This document shows positions 7,871 through 17,558 of a stretch of DNA of 64,000 bases, in pieces. Both the position numbers and the translations under genes were made by a program. The notes beneath the pieces are model-generated. The model was not told where the DNA came from. It saw nothing but the letters and a program-made list of their open reading frames with translations, and ran no database searches. Origin of the DNA: Hyphomonadaceae bacterium (lineage in GTDB: Bacteria; Pseudomonadota; Alphaproteobacteria; Caulobacterales; Maricaulaceae); NCBI GenBank assembly GCA_013001295.1, contig JABDMW010000022.1, positions 94,640 to 158,639 on the forward strand, written 5' to 3'. How positions within the stretch are numbered: the first letter of the stretch is position 1; every line of letters begins with the position of its first letter.

Positions 7871-8932
7871 ATGGCCAAGTCGTCTCGCAAAGAAACCAAC
7901 GCTAAAACCGGTCCCAAAACGCTTGGGAAACGACATGCATTTGCAATCGCAACGATGATGATGATCGCAATGTTGACATTTTTGACGGCCTTCGTGTTGA
8001 TCGGATACAGCGCTTTAAAATACCGGTATATTGGAGATGGCCCTCTGGAGACCGAGCGCGTTTTCGAGGTTCCAAGAGGGGCAGGGTTATCCCGTGTGGC
8101 AAATGCGTTGGAGAGTAGCGGCGCAATTGCCAGCGCGAATATATTCAAACTGTTTGTCAAACTCGACGGCGGCGAAACTTCGCTAAAAGCAGGCGAGTAT
8201 GCGCTTCCAGCCGAAGCCAGCATGCGCGACATTTACGAAATATTGAAAGACGGTCAGGCCATTCTTTATCCGCTCACCTTCGCTGAAGGACTAACCAGCG
8301 CACAAATTGTTCGAACAATTGAAGACGCGTCCAATTTGACAGGAGAATTGTCAACGATACCGGACGAAGGAACATTACTGCCGGAAACTTATATGTTGCC
8401 AAAGACGATGAGTAAAACGGAACTGATTGCGAAAATGCAAAAGGCGCAAACTGATCTCGTCGATGAACTTTGGGAAAAACGGGCAGACAGTCTGCCATTT
8501 AATACAAAGCAAGAAGCACTCATCCTTGCATCCGTTGTCGAAAAAGAAACAGGGCAGAACAGCGAACGACATCATGTTGCCGGCGTATTTGTCAACCGGA
8601 TGCGCAGGGGCATGCGGCTCGAATCTGATCCAACAATCATTTACGGAATAACAGGCGGTGAGAAATTGGGCCGTGGATTGCGGCGATCGGAAATAGACCG
8701 CAAAACCGACTGGAACACTTATCAAATCGATGGGTTGCCAAAAACGCCAATTTGTAATCCAGGGCGTGCAGCTATCGAAGCAACACTTAATCCGATGGAT
8801 ACAGAAGATATTTTCTTTGTTGCAGACGGAACAGGCGGCCATGCCTTTGCAAAAACCTTGCGTGAGCATAATAACAATGTCAAAAAATGGCGCGCAATTG
8901 AGCGCAAACGGAAGAGGGCTAAGTCTCAATGA
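7871..8932 (+). CDS. mltG: Endolytic murein transglycosylase MltG (YceG family)
   Basis: MltG is an inner-membrane lytic transglycosylase that cuts nascent peptidoglycan strands and helps set glycan length. The 353-residue protein has a basic cytoplasmic start, one membrane span at about residues 25-50, and the YceG domain facing the periplasm. The catalytic glutamate is in ILASVVEKET (Glu224), followed by the family signatures VFVNRMRRGMRLESDPT and GLPKTPICNPG. It ends in a basic tail. Placement after fabF and before yicC-gmk is the usual alphaproteobacterial order; its stop overlaps the yicC start by 4 nt. Confidence 0.95.
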   Translation: MAKSSRKETNAKTGPKTLGKRHAFAIATMMMIAMLTFLTAFVLIGYSALKYRYIGDGPLETERVFEVPRGAGLSRVANALESSGAIASANIFKLFVKLDGGETSLKAGEYALPAEASMRDIYEILKDGQAILYPLTFAEGLTSAQIVRTIEDASNLTGELSTIPDEGTLLPETYMLPKTMSKTELIAKMQKAQTDLVDELWEKRADSLPFNTKQEALILASVVEKETGQNSERHHVAGVFVNRMRRGMRLESDPTIIYGITGGEKLGRGLRRSEIDRKTDWNTYQIDGLPKTPICNPGRAAIEATLNPMDTEDIFFVADGTGGHAFAKTLREHNNNVKKWRAIERKRKRAKSQ

Positions 8933-9822
8933 GTCAGAAAGCGACATTATCGAGCATGACCGGCTACGGGCGTTCCGAAGGACGATTTGAAAACTGGAGT
9001 TGGGTGTGGGAAGCGCGTTCGGTCAACGGTAAAAATCTGGACATGCGGCTACGAATACCGCCGGGTTTTGAAAGCTTAGAGCCGAAAATTCGCAAACTTG
9101 TTAGTCAAAAAATCGCGCGCGGTAATTTGCAGATCAGCTTGACAATCGAGTCCGAGGGCGGCGAGGGCAGCTTTTCACTCAATACCGGTTTGCTCGAAAT
9201 GTTAATCGAACAGGGACAAGCCTATACTGAAACCGGCAAAGTTGGACGTCCCAGATTGGACGGCCTTTACCAGGTTAAAGGCGTCGTGGTGGATGATTTC
9301 CAATCAGCCTCGGACCCTGCTTTTGAGCCTCGAAATTCGGCGATCATCGAGAGTCTTGGTGACATGTTGAATTCTCTTGCAGCCGCCCGGGCTGAAGAGG
9401 GAAGAGCTACAGAAGCAATGCTCGCCAGTTGTATCGATAGTTTTGCCATATTAGCGGAGCGTTCTAAGACATGCGCAGGTGCGCAAATTGAACAGATCCG
9501 CATCCGATTTGACGAGAAATTAAAAGATCTACTGGCAGAAAATATACCCGAAGACAAGCTGGCGGCTGAAGCCGCTCTTCTTGCCGTAAAAGCCGATGTT
9601 CGTGAAGAACTTGACCGAATAGACGCCCATGTCGATCAAGCACGCAAGCTGCTGAAAGCGGAGGGCCCTGTTGGACGGAAGCTAGATTTCCTATCTCAGG
9701 AATTTATTCGCGAGATTAATACTATGTGTTCCAAGTCCTCCGATATTGAGCTGACGCAAATCGGGCTCGAAATGAAAAGCACCATAGAACAATTCAGAGA
9801 ACAGGCTGCGAATGTCGAATAA
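8929..9822 (+). CDS. yicC: YicC family endoribonuclease
   Basis: The 297-residue protein matches the YicC/YloC family: an N-terminal LSSMTGYGRSEG motif, the WEARSVNGKNLDMRLRIP segment, and a conserved C-terminal DUF1732 region with GRKLDFLSQEFIREINTMCSK. YicC proteins from other bacteria have been reported to act as endoribonucleases. The start overlaps mltG by 4 nt and the end overlaps gmk by 11 nt, so mltG-yicC-gmk are translationally coupled. Confidence 0.93.
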   Translation: MSQKATLSSMTGYGRSEGRFENWSWVWEARSVNGKNLDMRLRIPPGFESLEPKIRKLVSQKIARGNLQISLTIESEGGEGSFSLNTGLLEMLIEQGQAYTETGKVGRPRLDGLYQVKGVVVDDFQSASDPAFEPRNSAIIESLGDMLNSLAAARAEEGRATEAMLASCIDSFAILAERSKTCAGAQIEQIRIRFDEKLKDLLAENIPEDKLAAEAALLAVKADVREELDRIDAHVDQARKLLKAEGPVGRKLDFLSQEFIREINTMCSKSSDIELTQIGLEMKSTIEQFREQAANVE

Positions 9823-10456
9823 ATCCGCCAAGCGTCCCCGTCGGGGCATGATGATCGTTTTGTCGTCACCGTCCGGGGCGGGCAAAAGCACACTGACCCG
9901 TATGTTGTTGAAAGAAAACGATAATATGATGATGTCTGTATCGGCGACGACACGTCATGCGCGCAATGGAGAAACGGAGGGGATCGACTATTACTTCGTC
10001 AGCAAAGATGAGTTCGTCGATATGATCGAGAAACAGGAATTTCTCGAACACGCCAAGGTTTTTGATCACTACTACGGAACACCACGCCGACCGGTTGAGA
10101 ATGCGCTCAACGACGGCAAAGACGTAATTTTTGATATCGACTGGCAAGGCGCGCAGCAACTCACGCAGGCAGCGGGGGATGATCTTGTCAAAATATTTAT
10201 CCTTCCGCCCAATATGCGCGAGCTTGAAAGCCGGTTGAAAACCCGGGCCCAAGACAGTGAGGCAGTGATCGCCAAGCGTATGGCGAAATCAGAATCGGAA
10301 ATCAGTCATTGGGCCGAATATGATTACGTCCTGGTCAATGATAAGCTGGAAGATGCAATTGAAGAACTGCGGACAATTCTGGCCGCGGAACACAATAGGC
10401 GCCGTCGCCAACTGTGGTTGGGGCCTTTTGTCAAACAGTTGATTGAAGGACGCTAG
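9812..10456 (+). CDS. gmk: Guanylate kinase
   Basis: Gmk phosphorylates GMP to GDP with ATP. The 214-residue protein has the P-loop SSPSGAGKST (residues 18-27), the GMP-binding SATTRHARNGETEGIDYYFV segment, the GTPRRPVENAL loop and VIFDIDWQGAQQL. Length is typical. The start overlaps yicC by 11 nt. Its last 26 nt overlap the end of rsmA on the other strand, so the two genes are convergent and each encodes protein in the shared segment. Confidence 0.97.
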   Translation: MSNKSAKRPRRGMMIVLSSPSGAGKSTLTRMLLKENDNMMMSVSATTRHARNGETEGIDYYFVSKDEFVDMIEKQEFLEHAKVFDHYYGTPRRPVENALNDGKDVIFDIDWQGAQQLTQAAGDDLVKIFILPPNMRELESRLKTRAQDSEAVIAKRMAKSESEISHWAEYDYVLVNDKLEDAIEELRTILAAEHNRRRRQLWLGPFVKQLIEGR

Positions 10457-11291
10457 AATTGACTTTCGCCCACTGGGCCAATGCGTGAAATCCTTTTAAA
10501 TCAATGACTTCGGGGCGCATGCTCGGTTCAATACCTGCCGCGTCTAGCCACTCATTTAAATCGATATTCCAGTTTTCTGCGAGTGATCTCAAGGATTTAC
10601 GCAACATTTTCCGTCTTTGCCCAAATGCGGCTTCAGTTATTTTACCAAGCGTCGCGAGATCAGAAAATCGCTGATCGGCCGGTAATGCGTTCATAACGAT
10701 GATGGCGCTGTCGACCTTTGGCGGCGGCGTGAAGGCGCGTGCCGGGACTTCAAATGCAATATGAGATGAAGCGATTGAGCCTGCCAGAATTGCCAGTCGG
10801 CCATAGGCTTTTTCACCGGGATTCGCGGCGATGCGCTCAGCCACTTCTTTTTGCAACATCAACACCATTCGGTCCCAATACAGTGGATTGGCCATGAGCC
10901 AATTAATCACCAATTTTGTCCCGACATTGTAGGGAAGATTAGCGCAAATACGTAGTGGGCGATGGTCATCAAGCCTTGCCAGGTCGACTTTGAGCGCATC
11001 GGCTTCAGTTATGTCGAGCCGCCCATCAGATAGAGCGGCAATGTCTTCCAAGACGGGAATAAACCGGTGATCCATTTCGATTACATGAAGCTTTTCAACT
11101 CCACTATTAAGCAAGGATCGCGTTAAACCGCCGGGCCCGGGCCCAACTTCGACCACGGCGGGATGCGGGCCCGCTAACCGAGCGATTTTATCGGTTAGAT
11201 TGAGGTCCAGAAGAAAATGTTGACCGAAGCTTTTTTTCGCAAAAAGGTCGTATTTAGCTAAGACCTCTCGTAAAGGGGGCAGGCTTTCCAT
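10431..11291 (-). CDS. rsmA: 16S rRNA (adenine1518/1519-N6)-dimethyltransferase
   Basis: RsmA (KsgA) dimethylates two adjacent adenines in helix 45 of 16S rRNA late in 30S assembly. The 286-residue enzyme opens with LAKYDLFAKKSFGQHFLLD, has the SAM-binding motif VEVGPGPGGLTRSLL (near residues 47-61), and the catalytic ANLPYNVGT (NLPY at 118-121), plus the family signature RRKMLRKSL in the C-terminal domain. The start codon overlaps the pdxA stop by one base (TAATG). Last gene of lptF-lptG-surA-pdxA-rsmA. Confidence 0.97.
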   Translation of the reverse strand: MESLPPLREVLAKYDLFAKKSFGQHFLLDLNLTDKIARLAGPHPAVVEVGPGPGGLTRSLLNSGVEKLHVIEMDHRFIPVLEDIAALSDGRLDITEADALKVDLARLDDHRPLRICANLPYNVGTKLVINWLMANPLYWDRMVLMLQKEVAERIAANPGEKAYGRLAILAGSIASSHIAFEVPARAFTPPPKVDSAIIVMNALPADQRFSDLATLGKITEAAFGQRRKMLRKSLRSLAENWNIDLNEWLDAAGIEPSMRPEVIDLKGFHALAQWAKVNSSVLQSTV

Positions 11292-12289
11292 TATCGGGGC
11301 ATTGACCGTTGATGCGATATCTGGCGGGCCATGTGAATTGCTGCAATCAGACTATCAGGACGGGCAATCCCTTTACCGGCAATGTCGAATGCGGTTCCGT
11401 GATCCGGTGAAGTGCGTACAATCGGCAATCCAAGTGTTGTATTAACGCCGCCGTGAAAATCGAGCGTTTTGACAGGGATCAGGCCTTGATCATGATACAT
11501 GCAGAGTGCTGCGTCATAATTGGCGCGCGCCTCCTCATGGAACAGTGTATCGGCACTTTGCGCGTCCGTTATGTTGATTCCGCGGGTACGTAGGTATTCA
11601 GCGGCTGGATTGAGAATATCGATTTCTTCCATGCCGATTGACCCATTTTCGCCGGCGTGTGGGTTTAGACCAGCCATGGCTAGGCGCGGAGATTTAATGC
11701 CAAAATCAATGCGCAGCGATTCATCCAACAAAGTTGCAGCTTTCACAATTTTGTCTTTGGTAATTGCGTCTGCGATATCCTTGAGCGGGGAATGAATGGT
11801 GACAAGCGCGACGCGCAAATCCTTGGCGCTCAACATCATCATAGGACCGCGCGTGTAGGGAGCGACGCTCCCTTCTGTCAAGGAATTGAGGAATTCCGTA
11901 TGTCCCGGATGTTTAAATCCTGCGCGGTACAACACGTCTTTGGCAATGGGGTTCGTAACGATTGCCGCAGCCGTATTCTCGATCGCGAACGCGACAGCTT
12001 GTTCGATGGACTTGATAATAGCCGGTGCGGCCTTTTCGTTAGGCTCACCGTGTTCAATGCTGGCACATTCGAGTGGCAAAATGGGGAGAGCGTTTGCGAA
12101 AACATGGGCGGCTTCGCAGGGATGTTCAATCGCTCGAACCGAACGATAAAATCGCGGATCACCGATTACAAAAAAGGCGGTTTCGCGTTGGCCCCGCAGG
12201 GCTTGCCAGGCTTTTTGGGTGATTTCAGGTCCGACGCCCGCCGGGTCACCCATGGTCAATGCAAGAGGGAGCCCCGTACTAGTGTTCAC
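11291..12289 (-). CDS. pdxA: 4-hydroxythreonine-4-phosphate dehydrogenase
   Basis: PdxA oxidises 4-phosphohydroxy-L-threonine in the DXP-dependent route to pyridoxal phosphate. The 332-residue protein begins near ALTMGDPAGVGPEIT and shows the metal- and substrate-binding segments FKHPGHTEFL, GLNPHAGENG and MYHDQGLIPVK. The start is GTG at 12289, overlapping the surA stop by one base (TAGTG). Its end overlaps the rsmA start the same way, so surA-pdxA-rsmA are chained by overlapping codons. Confidence 0.96.
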   Translation of the reverse strand: MNTSTGLPLALTMGDPAGVGPEITQKAWQALRGQRETAFFVIGDPRFYRSVRAIEHPCEAAHVFANALPILPLECASIEHGEPNEKAAPAIIKSIEQAVAFAIENTAAAIVTNPIAKDVLYRAGFKHPGHTEFLNSLTEGSVAPYTRGPMMMLSAKDLRVALVTIHSPLKDIADAITKDKIVKAATLLDESLRIDFGIKSPRLAMAGLNPHAGENGSIGMEEIDILNPAAEYLRTRGINITDAQSADTLFHEEARANYDAALCMYHDQGLIPVKTLDFHGGVNTTLGLPIVRTSPDHGTAFDIAGKGIARPDSLIAAIHMARQISHQRSMPR

Positions 12290-13536
12290 TAGCGGGTTAC
12301 GATGGTGGCGTTACGGCGCAAATTGCGAAGATGGCGTCGGGAGGCTTGGGCTTCCTGCTGTGACAATAAGCGATCTTCTACCTGTTCGCGGCTCGGAATA
12401 TTGGATCCACGAATATCGCGTTCACAAACCATCAGTGATACGAGACCGTTTGGTGTTTCAAGTGGCTCCGAGATTTCGCCAACATTGGTGTTGGAAAGAA
12501 TTGTCAGAATGTCATCCGTCAGGTCGCTGGACTTGATTTCACCCATCGGGTTTGCCTTCAAGCCTTCGATATTCGCAACATCGTCTTCAAGACTATCGCA
12601 TGATTTAGCCGCGTCTCTCGCATTCTTGATCGCTGTTCTTGCGGTAGGCAAATCGGTTTCGTCGCTGGTTGCGTAATTTAGACTGCTCAATTTGTAGAAG
12701 GTTTCCGATGTTGATACGCGTTTATCTACCAAGCCGATCACATAAACACCGCCCGGAACAGGAATTGGCGGTGCAACGGCGCCTGTATCCATTTGTGTAA
12801 TGACACTATTGAGCTCTTCGCGGAGTTCACCTTCACGAACCCAACCGACTTCGCCGCCTTTAGCTGCTGTTGCAGAGGAGGAAAATTGACGGGCGAGAAC
12901 ATCAAACGGAGCACCTTGTTGCAATTGTGCAATCATGGCTTCCGCGCCCTGCATTGCGCCTTCCATACCGCCGATATCGGGCGTCGCTTCAATGTAAATT
13001 TCGGTCACATTGTAGCTTGGTTTATTCGCATTGGCAGAGAGCCGGTTGATTGTTTCGTCAATCTGGGCATCACTGATTCTAATTCGTGACCCGTATAAAC
13101 CACCGATAATGCGCTGCCATGCGATCTCTGCGCGGACTTGTTCTTGAAGCGTTGCTATATTGATCCCGGCTGAAGCGAGACGTTGGGCAAATTCATTGAC
13201 GTCAATGCCATTGCGCGAAATCAGGTTTTGCACGCCGCGCGCCACAGAATCGTCTGAGATCGTTTGATCGTACTTTTTAGCTTCCTGGATTTGCAGTTTT
13301 TCGTCGACGAGATTTCGCATTGCTTGTTGCAAGATACGGCGCTGGGCGGCCTCATCCGGCTCAACGCCCGTGGTCGCCATCATAAACCGCGCGCGTTGCT
13401 GTAAATCATAGGTCGTGACGATGTCATCATTGACGACCGCCGCGATACCATGGGAATTTTGAGCTTGAGCAATTGAGGGGAGCAATGCTGAGCCCAAGGC
13501 GCACGCAGATACCAGTAATAATTTTGAAAAAGACAT
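12289..13536 (-). CDS. surA: SurA-like periplasmic chaperone / peptidyl-prolyl isomerase
   Basis: SurA escorts outer-membrane beta-barrel proteins through the periplasm. The 415-residue protein starts MSFSKLLLVSACALGSALLP with a signal peptide cleaved after SIAQA. A SurA N-terminal chaperone domain follows (about residues 30-155, with VNDDIVTTYDLQQRARF), then one parvulin-type domain (about 165-270, with FSSSATAAKGGEVGWV). E. coli SurA has two parvulin domains; one is usual in Alphaproteobacteria. A TTG four codons upstream is less likely than this ATG, which has GGGAAGAAG before it. Placed between lptG and pdxA. Confidence 0.9.
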   Translation of the reverse strand: MSFSKLLLVSACALGSALLPSIAQAQNSHGIAAVVNDDIVTTYDLQQRARFMMATTGVEPDEAAQRRILQQAMRNLVDEKLQIQEAKKYDQTISDDSVARGVQNLISRNGIDVNEFAQRLASAGINIATLQEQVRAEIAWQRIIGGLYGSRIRISDAQIDETINRLSANANKPSYNVTEIYIEATPDIGGMEGAMQGAEAMIAQLQQGAPFDVLARQFSSSATAAKGGEVGWVREGELREELNSVITQMDTGAVAPPIPVPGGVYVIGLVDKRVSTSETFYKLSSLNYATSDETDLPTARTAIKNARDAAKSCDSLEDDVANIEGLKANPMGEIKSSDLTDDILTILSNTNVGEISEPLETPNGLVSLMVCERDIRGSNIPSREQVEDRLLSQQEAQASRRHLRNLRRNATIVTR

Positions 13537-13619
13537 TCTTCTTCCCAATGATTCAATTTATTCACGCACAACATACTTAATTCGATGTGAAGCGCAATAA
13601 TTCAGTTCAGCTTTTAAGA

Positions 13620-14720
13620 TTAACCATCCTCAATCTTTGAGAGGAAAAATATACCACCGGAAAGCACCAACAATGGAATTGACCAAGCTGCCAAAACCGG
13701 TGGCAAAGCGCCGGTTTCACCGAAGGCGCTGATGATATTGTCCGTGAAATAAACGCCAAATCCAAGTGCTGCTCCAATGATGAGTAGCCTTAAAGTACCG
13801 CCTTCGCGTGCAACATTTAATGACGCACACGCGGCTATCGTTGCCATTGCGATCAACGTGATCGGCAAAGCTAACAGTTTATGGAATTGCATGATCAGCG
13901 GCGTCGCATCAAACCCCGCACTTTTTGCTTTGGAAATTTCGCCTCTTATTTTCCAAAACGGCGGCTTCTTGTCAGTTTGCACACGGGAGCGAAGTGTTTC
14001 TCGCGTGATGACAGTCGGCAACGATACAACAGAGAAAGACTGCGGTAGTTTTCCGTCCTGGTTTTTTATAACATTAGACAATCGCCAATAGCCTTCGCGT
14101 AACAAAGTCGCTTTTTCGGCATCATATCTCAGCGTAAACACCGGCTTTCCATTTGCATCGTAATCCGAGTCGTAGAAGGTTGCGTCCTCAAGAACGTAAT
14201 TTCTGATATCAGCGCGTTCGGCGAAGATGACCATTTGACTGTCATCATCGCCTTCGCGCAACCAGATGCGTTGGAGCTCTGCAAGGTCTTTGGATAGATC
14301 AGCGGTCAAATCCTTGATTGTGATATTATGCTGTTTGCTGGCTTCTGCAGCCAAAGGATTAAACCCGATGGCCCAAACAAGACCGAGCAGCGCTGTGACA
14401 ATTGCAGCAGGTTTCAAAAACCGCCAGGCGGAGAGTCCTGAAGCGCGCAAAACGATAATTTCAGCGCGTTTATTGAGCGCAAATAGAGCGCCCATGACAC
14501 CGAATAAAACCACAAATGGGATGGTTTGTTCAACAAGTTGCGGCGCCCTTAGCAGGGTCAAATATAACATTGTGAGCATTGAAATATTGGCGTCAGCGCC
14601 GACATCTCGAGATGTTTCGACAAAATCGACGAGCATAATGATGCTGGTGATGATCAAAAACGCGATCAATATGCCGGCCATTACCTTCGTGGCAATATAT
14701 CTGTTTAAGGTCGAAATCAT
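13620..14720 (-). CDS. lptG: LPS export permease LptG
   Basis: LptG forms, with LptF, the transmembrane part of the LptB2FG transporter that extracts LPS from the inner membrane. The 366-residue protein has the family plan: two or three N-terminal membrane spans with the coupling-helix stretch ALNKRAEIIVLRASGLSAWRFL, a periplasmic beta-jellyroll (about residues 120-260), and three C-terminal spans. Its start overlaps the lptF stop by 4 nt. The next gene is surA after 83 nt, so the lptD gene commonly found here is missing. Confidence 0.94.
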   Translation of the reverse strand: MISTLNRYIATKVMAGILIAFLIITSIIMLVDFVETSRDVGADANISMLTMLYLTLLRAPQLVEQTIPFVVLFGVMGALFALNKRAEIIVLRASGLSAWRFLKPAAIVTALLGLVWAIGFNPLAAEASKQHNITIKDLTADLSKDLAELQRIWLREGDDDSQMVIFAERADIRNYVLEDATFYDSDYDANGKPVFTLRYDAEKATLLREGYWRLSNVIKNQDGKLPQSFSVVSLPTVITRETLRSRVQTDKKPPFWKIRGEISKAKSAGFDATPLIMQFHKLLALPITLIAMATIAACASLNVAREGGTLRLLIIGAALGFGVYFTDNIISAFGETGALPPVLAAWSIPLLVLSGGIFFLSKIEDG

Positions 14721-15868
14721 GTTGGTTCAGCGCGCGATAATGCCGGCAAACGCGCTCGTAGCCATTTGATTTTAAATATGTTTTTCGCGCGGCGCTTGTT
14801 CAGCAAATACCAAATGCAAATTCCTGAAACGCTCAGCGGGACGAGATATTGCATGATATTAAGCGCCGGGTCGTCTTCTGCTGCGGACGCAATGGCAAAA
14901 CCGGATAGTCTAATCGTAAATCCAAGGGCTGCGGCAATGGCTATCTTGCGTCCATAGCCCATTTTTTGGTGATCGCCTCGCGCCAAAAAAGACAGTGCCA
15001 GGAGGACCAATGCGATATTGTAAAGCGGGGAGGATAGCCTTGCGTGCCCTTCGGCCTTGAATTCATTTTCCCATTTCGGATGCGCATATTCATCAGGATC
15101 CGGGGCAAACAATTCATGCAAATACCGATCGGAGGCTTTCAACCGCAGGACAGGATCGATCGCCAGCAATTGCGTTAAATCATAGGTATTGGACTCGAAA
15201 TCAGTTATGTCCATCGCACCGTTTTCATTGATAAAATGTAAATTTCCATTCAAAAGCGTGAATGTTGTCTTTCCATCAATCGTACTGATGTTTCCCTGGT
15301 CAGCAAAGTAAGTTACGGGGGTATCGGCACTGCGCTCATCATAGATCATCACCCCCTTCATCCGGCCCGACGGGAGGATTTCTGTTGCATAGATCGTGAG
15401 CCCGGGTGTCGGTTCTGAAAATTCGCCCGCGCGGACCAGTTTTGAGGCGATATCGGTTCGAACCTCCAAAAGTGCCTTACGCATTTCCCGGAAGGTGAGG
15501 GGTTGAATAAACAGGTTGATAACCAGGTGCGCGATCAACGCATATGTCGCTATCCTGAGAGCCGGGCTGGTAATTTGCCACGGACTGAAACCGGAAGCCT
15601 TCGTTACGACCAGTTCACTGTCCACATTCAAGCGGTTGAGGGCGTACAACATGGCCATGAATACGGCCAAGGGCATGATAATGCCGAACAATTGCGGCAG
15701 AGCCAAAACCGTGATGTAAAGGAATGTCAGCGCCGATTGTCGGTTTTCGATAATCAAATCAATGGTCGATAAGCTTTGCGTTAACAGGGCAAGAAGCGAC
15801 AGTGCTCCTAATGACAGAAGCAGGGGTGTCAAAGCTTGACGTAAAAAATATCTCTGGACGAGTTTCAT
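14717..15868 (-). CDS. lptF: LPS export permease LptF
   Basis: This is the partner permease of LptG. The 383-residue protein begins MKLVQRYFLRQALTPLLLS, has N-terminal spans with the coupling-helix segment YALNRLNVDSELVVTKASGF, a large periplasmic domain, and three C-terminal spans. Its ATG at 15868 has AGGGA at good spacing. It is first in lptF-lptG-surA-pdxA-rsmA and divergent from pepA across 197 nt, the standard alphaproteobacterial arrangement. Confidence 0.94.
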   Translation of the reverse strand: MKLVQRYFLRQALTPLLLSLGALSLLALLTQSLSTIDLIIENRQSALTFLYITVLALPQLFGIIMPLAVFMAMLYALNRLNVDSELVVTKASGFSPWQITSPALRIATYALIAHLVINLFIQPLTFREMRKALLEVRTDIASKLVRAGEFSEPTPGLTIYATEILPSGRMKGVMIYDERSADTPVTYFADQGNISTIDGKTTFTLLNGNLHFINENGAMDITDFESNTYDLTQLLAIDPVLRLKASDRYLHELFAPDPDEYAHPKWENEFKAEGHARLSSPLYNIALVLLALSFLARGDHQKMGYGRKIAIAAALGFTIRLSGFAIASAAEDDPALNIMQYLVPLSVSGICIWYLLNKRRAKNIFKIKWLRARLPALSRAEPT

Positions 15869-16065
15869 ATGTCCCTAAGCCGTTCTTCCGAACTGTATAA
15901 ATCGCAATGGATTGCGTATAAAATCATCGTTCCTGTTGCGCGTTCTAGACTACATGCGTATGGTTCGCCACAGCTGACTGAGTCTATTTATTTTACATTT
16001 TTGTAAGCTTATCTGAGGGCTCGGCAATCAAAATATCAAATAAGAACAATAAATTGGAGACGTTC
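15869..16065. promoter_or_regulatory. Divergent promoter region between lptF and pepA
   Basis: The 197-nt gap serves the lptF operon on the minus strand and pepA on the plus strand. On the minus strand a TTTATAC sequence about 25 nt before lptF resembles a -10 element, but no convincing -35 goes with it. The rest is AT-rich with no strong inverted repeat. Confidence 0.35.
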
Positions 16066-17550
16066 GTGAAGATTAGTTTTATTTCCCCCGATATCGGCAA
16101 AGGCCAAGCAAACGCGATCGCAGCGCTACCCGTCTTCAAAAAAGCCGGTTTAAAGAATGCGGCAGCAGCTTATGACAAGATATCTGGCAAACAAATCAGT
16201 GCTGCTGTTAAAGCGGCAAAATTTGACGGGAGTGCCGGTAAAGGCTTCTCAGTTCTCGGCCCCAAGGGGACATCGACCGACCGCCTTTATATTGCCGGTT
16301 GCGGTGAGCGCGATAAATTCGACGCGGAGATTTTTGGCGCTAAAATGGCCAAAGCGGTGCTGATGAACAATGAACCAACCCTCATTCTACATATGGACGG
16401 TTTTGATTGCACACCTGTCGATGCCGCCAGAGCCGCACTGGGTGCCGTGCTTGCGTCATATCGGTTTGATAACTACCGGACTAAATTGGCCAAGGATAAA
16501 AAGCCTACGCTAAAAGCCGTAAAAGTCGCGATCGAAAATCCAGCCAAAGCTCGCGCTGCCTATAACAATTTTTATGGTCCCGTGGGTGAGGGTACATTGC
16601 TTGCCCGTGATCTCGTCAATGAACCAGCGAACAAGTTATATCCAAAATCCTATGCGGCGCGGATCAAGAAAATGGAAAAACTGGGGCTCAAAATTGAAGT
16701 CCTCGGTGAAAAGCGCATGACGACCCTTGGCATGAATGCCTTGGTCGGTGTTGGATTGGGTTCAGAGCGTGAGTCACAACTCGTCATCATGAAGTGGGAT
16801 GGCGGCAAAAAAGGCGATAAACCTGTCTGCCTCGTCGGCAAAGGAGTAACTTTTGATACCGGTGGTATTTCATTAAAGCCCGGAAATGGCATGTGGGACA
16901 TGAAAGGCGATATGGGCGGTTCAGCAGCCGTCGTCGGCGCGATGCACGCCATCGCTTCACGTAAAGCCAAAGCCAACGTCATTGGTATTGTCGGTCTTGT
17001 CGAGAATATGCCGGACGGCAAAGCGCAAAACCCCGGCGATATTGTGACGTCAATGTCAGGGCAAACCATTGAAGTTCAAAACACGGACGCGGAAGGCCGG
17101 CTCGTCCTGTGTGACGCGCTGTTTTACGCCAATAAACGCTTCAAGCCGAAGGCCATGGTCAACCTGGCGACACTTACCGGCGCTATTCTGGTGTCACTGG
17201 GACATGAGCATGCCGGCGTATTCTCAAATTCTGACGAGATCGCAGAGCAGTTGGCGAAAGCTTCAGACAATTCAACCGAGAAAACCTGGCGACTGCCGCT
17301 TGGCGATGCTTATGACAAGCTGTTGGATAGCCCAAATGCCGACATGAAAAATATCGGTGGCCGATTGGCCGGCTCTATTACCGCCGCGCAATTCCTGCAA
17401 CGTTTTGTCGGCAAAACACCTTGGGCGCATATCGATATTGCCGGAACAGCCTGGAAGGGCAAAAGCGGCGATGTTCGCGAGCCGTCTTGGGCAACCGGGT
17501 TTGGTGCCCGGCTCATGAACCGTTGGGTTGCTGACAATCACGAAGGTTAA
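16066..17550 (+). CDS. pepA: Leucyl aminopeptidase (M17 family)
   Basis: PepA is a hexameric cytoplasmic di-zinc aminopeptidase. The 494-residue product shows the M17 active site: Lys259 and Asp264 in GKGVTFDTGGISLKP, and Asp341, Glu343 and Arg345 in NTDAEGRLVLCDAL. The preferred start is the GTG at 16066 (MKISFISPDIGKG), which has TTGGAGA seven nt before it; the TTG at 16054 lies within that ribosome binding site. holC follows after 8 nt, an old pairing across proteobacteria. Confidence 0.96.
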   Translation: MKISFISPDIGKGQANAIAALPVFKKAGLKNAAAAYDKISGKQISAAVKAAKFDGSAGKGFSVLGPKGTSTDRLYIAGCGERDKFDAEIFGAKMAKAVLMNNEPTLILHMDGFDCTPVDAARAALGAVLASYRFDNYRTKLAKDKKPTLKAVKVAIENPAKARAAYNNFYGPVGEGTLLARDLVNEPANKLYPKSYAARIKKMEKLGLKIEVLGEKRMTTLGMNALVGVGLGSERESQLVIMKWDGGKKGDKPVCLVGKGVTFDTGGISLKPGNGMWDMKGDMGGSAAVVGAMHAIASRKAKANVIGIVGLVENMPDGKAQNPGDIVTSMSGQTIEVQNTDAEGRLVLCDALFYANKRFKPKAMVNLATLTGAILVSLGHEHAGVFSNSDEIAEQLAKASDNSTEKTWRLPLGDAYDKLLDSPNADMKNIGGRLAGSITAAQFLQRFVGKTPWAHIDIAGTAWKGKSGDVREPSWATGFGARLMNRWVADNHEG

Positions 17551-17558
17551 GATCTTAC

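Noticed and set aside
8375..8947. Open frame of 190 codons on the minus strand
   Set aside because: Antisense shadow of mltG.
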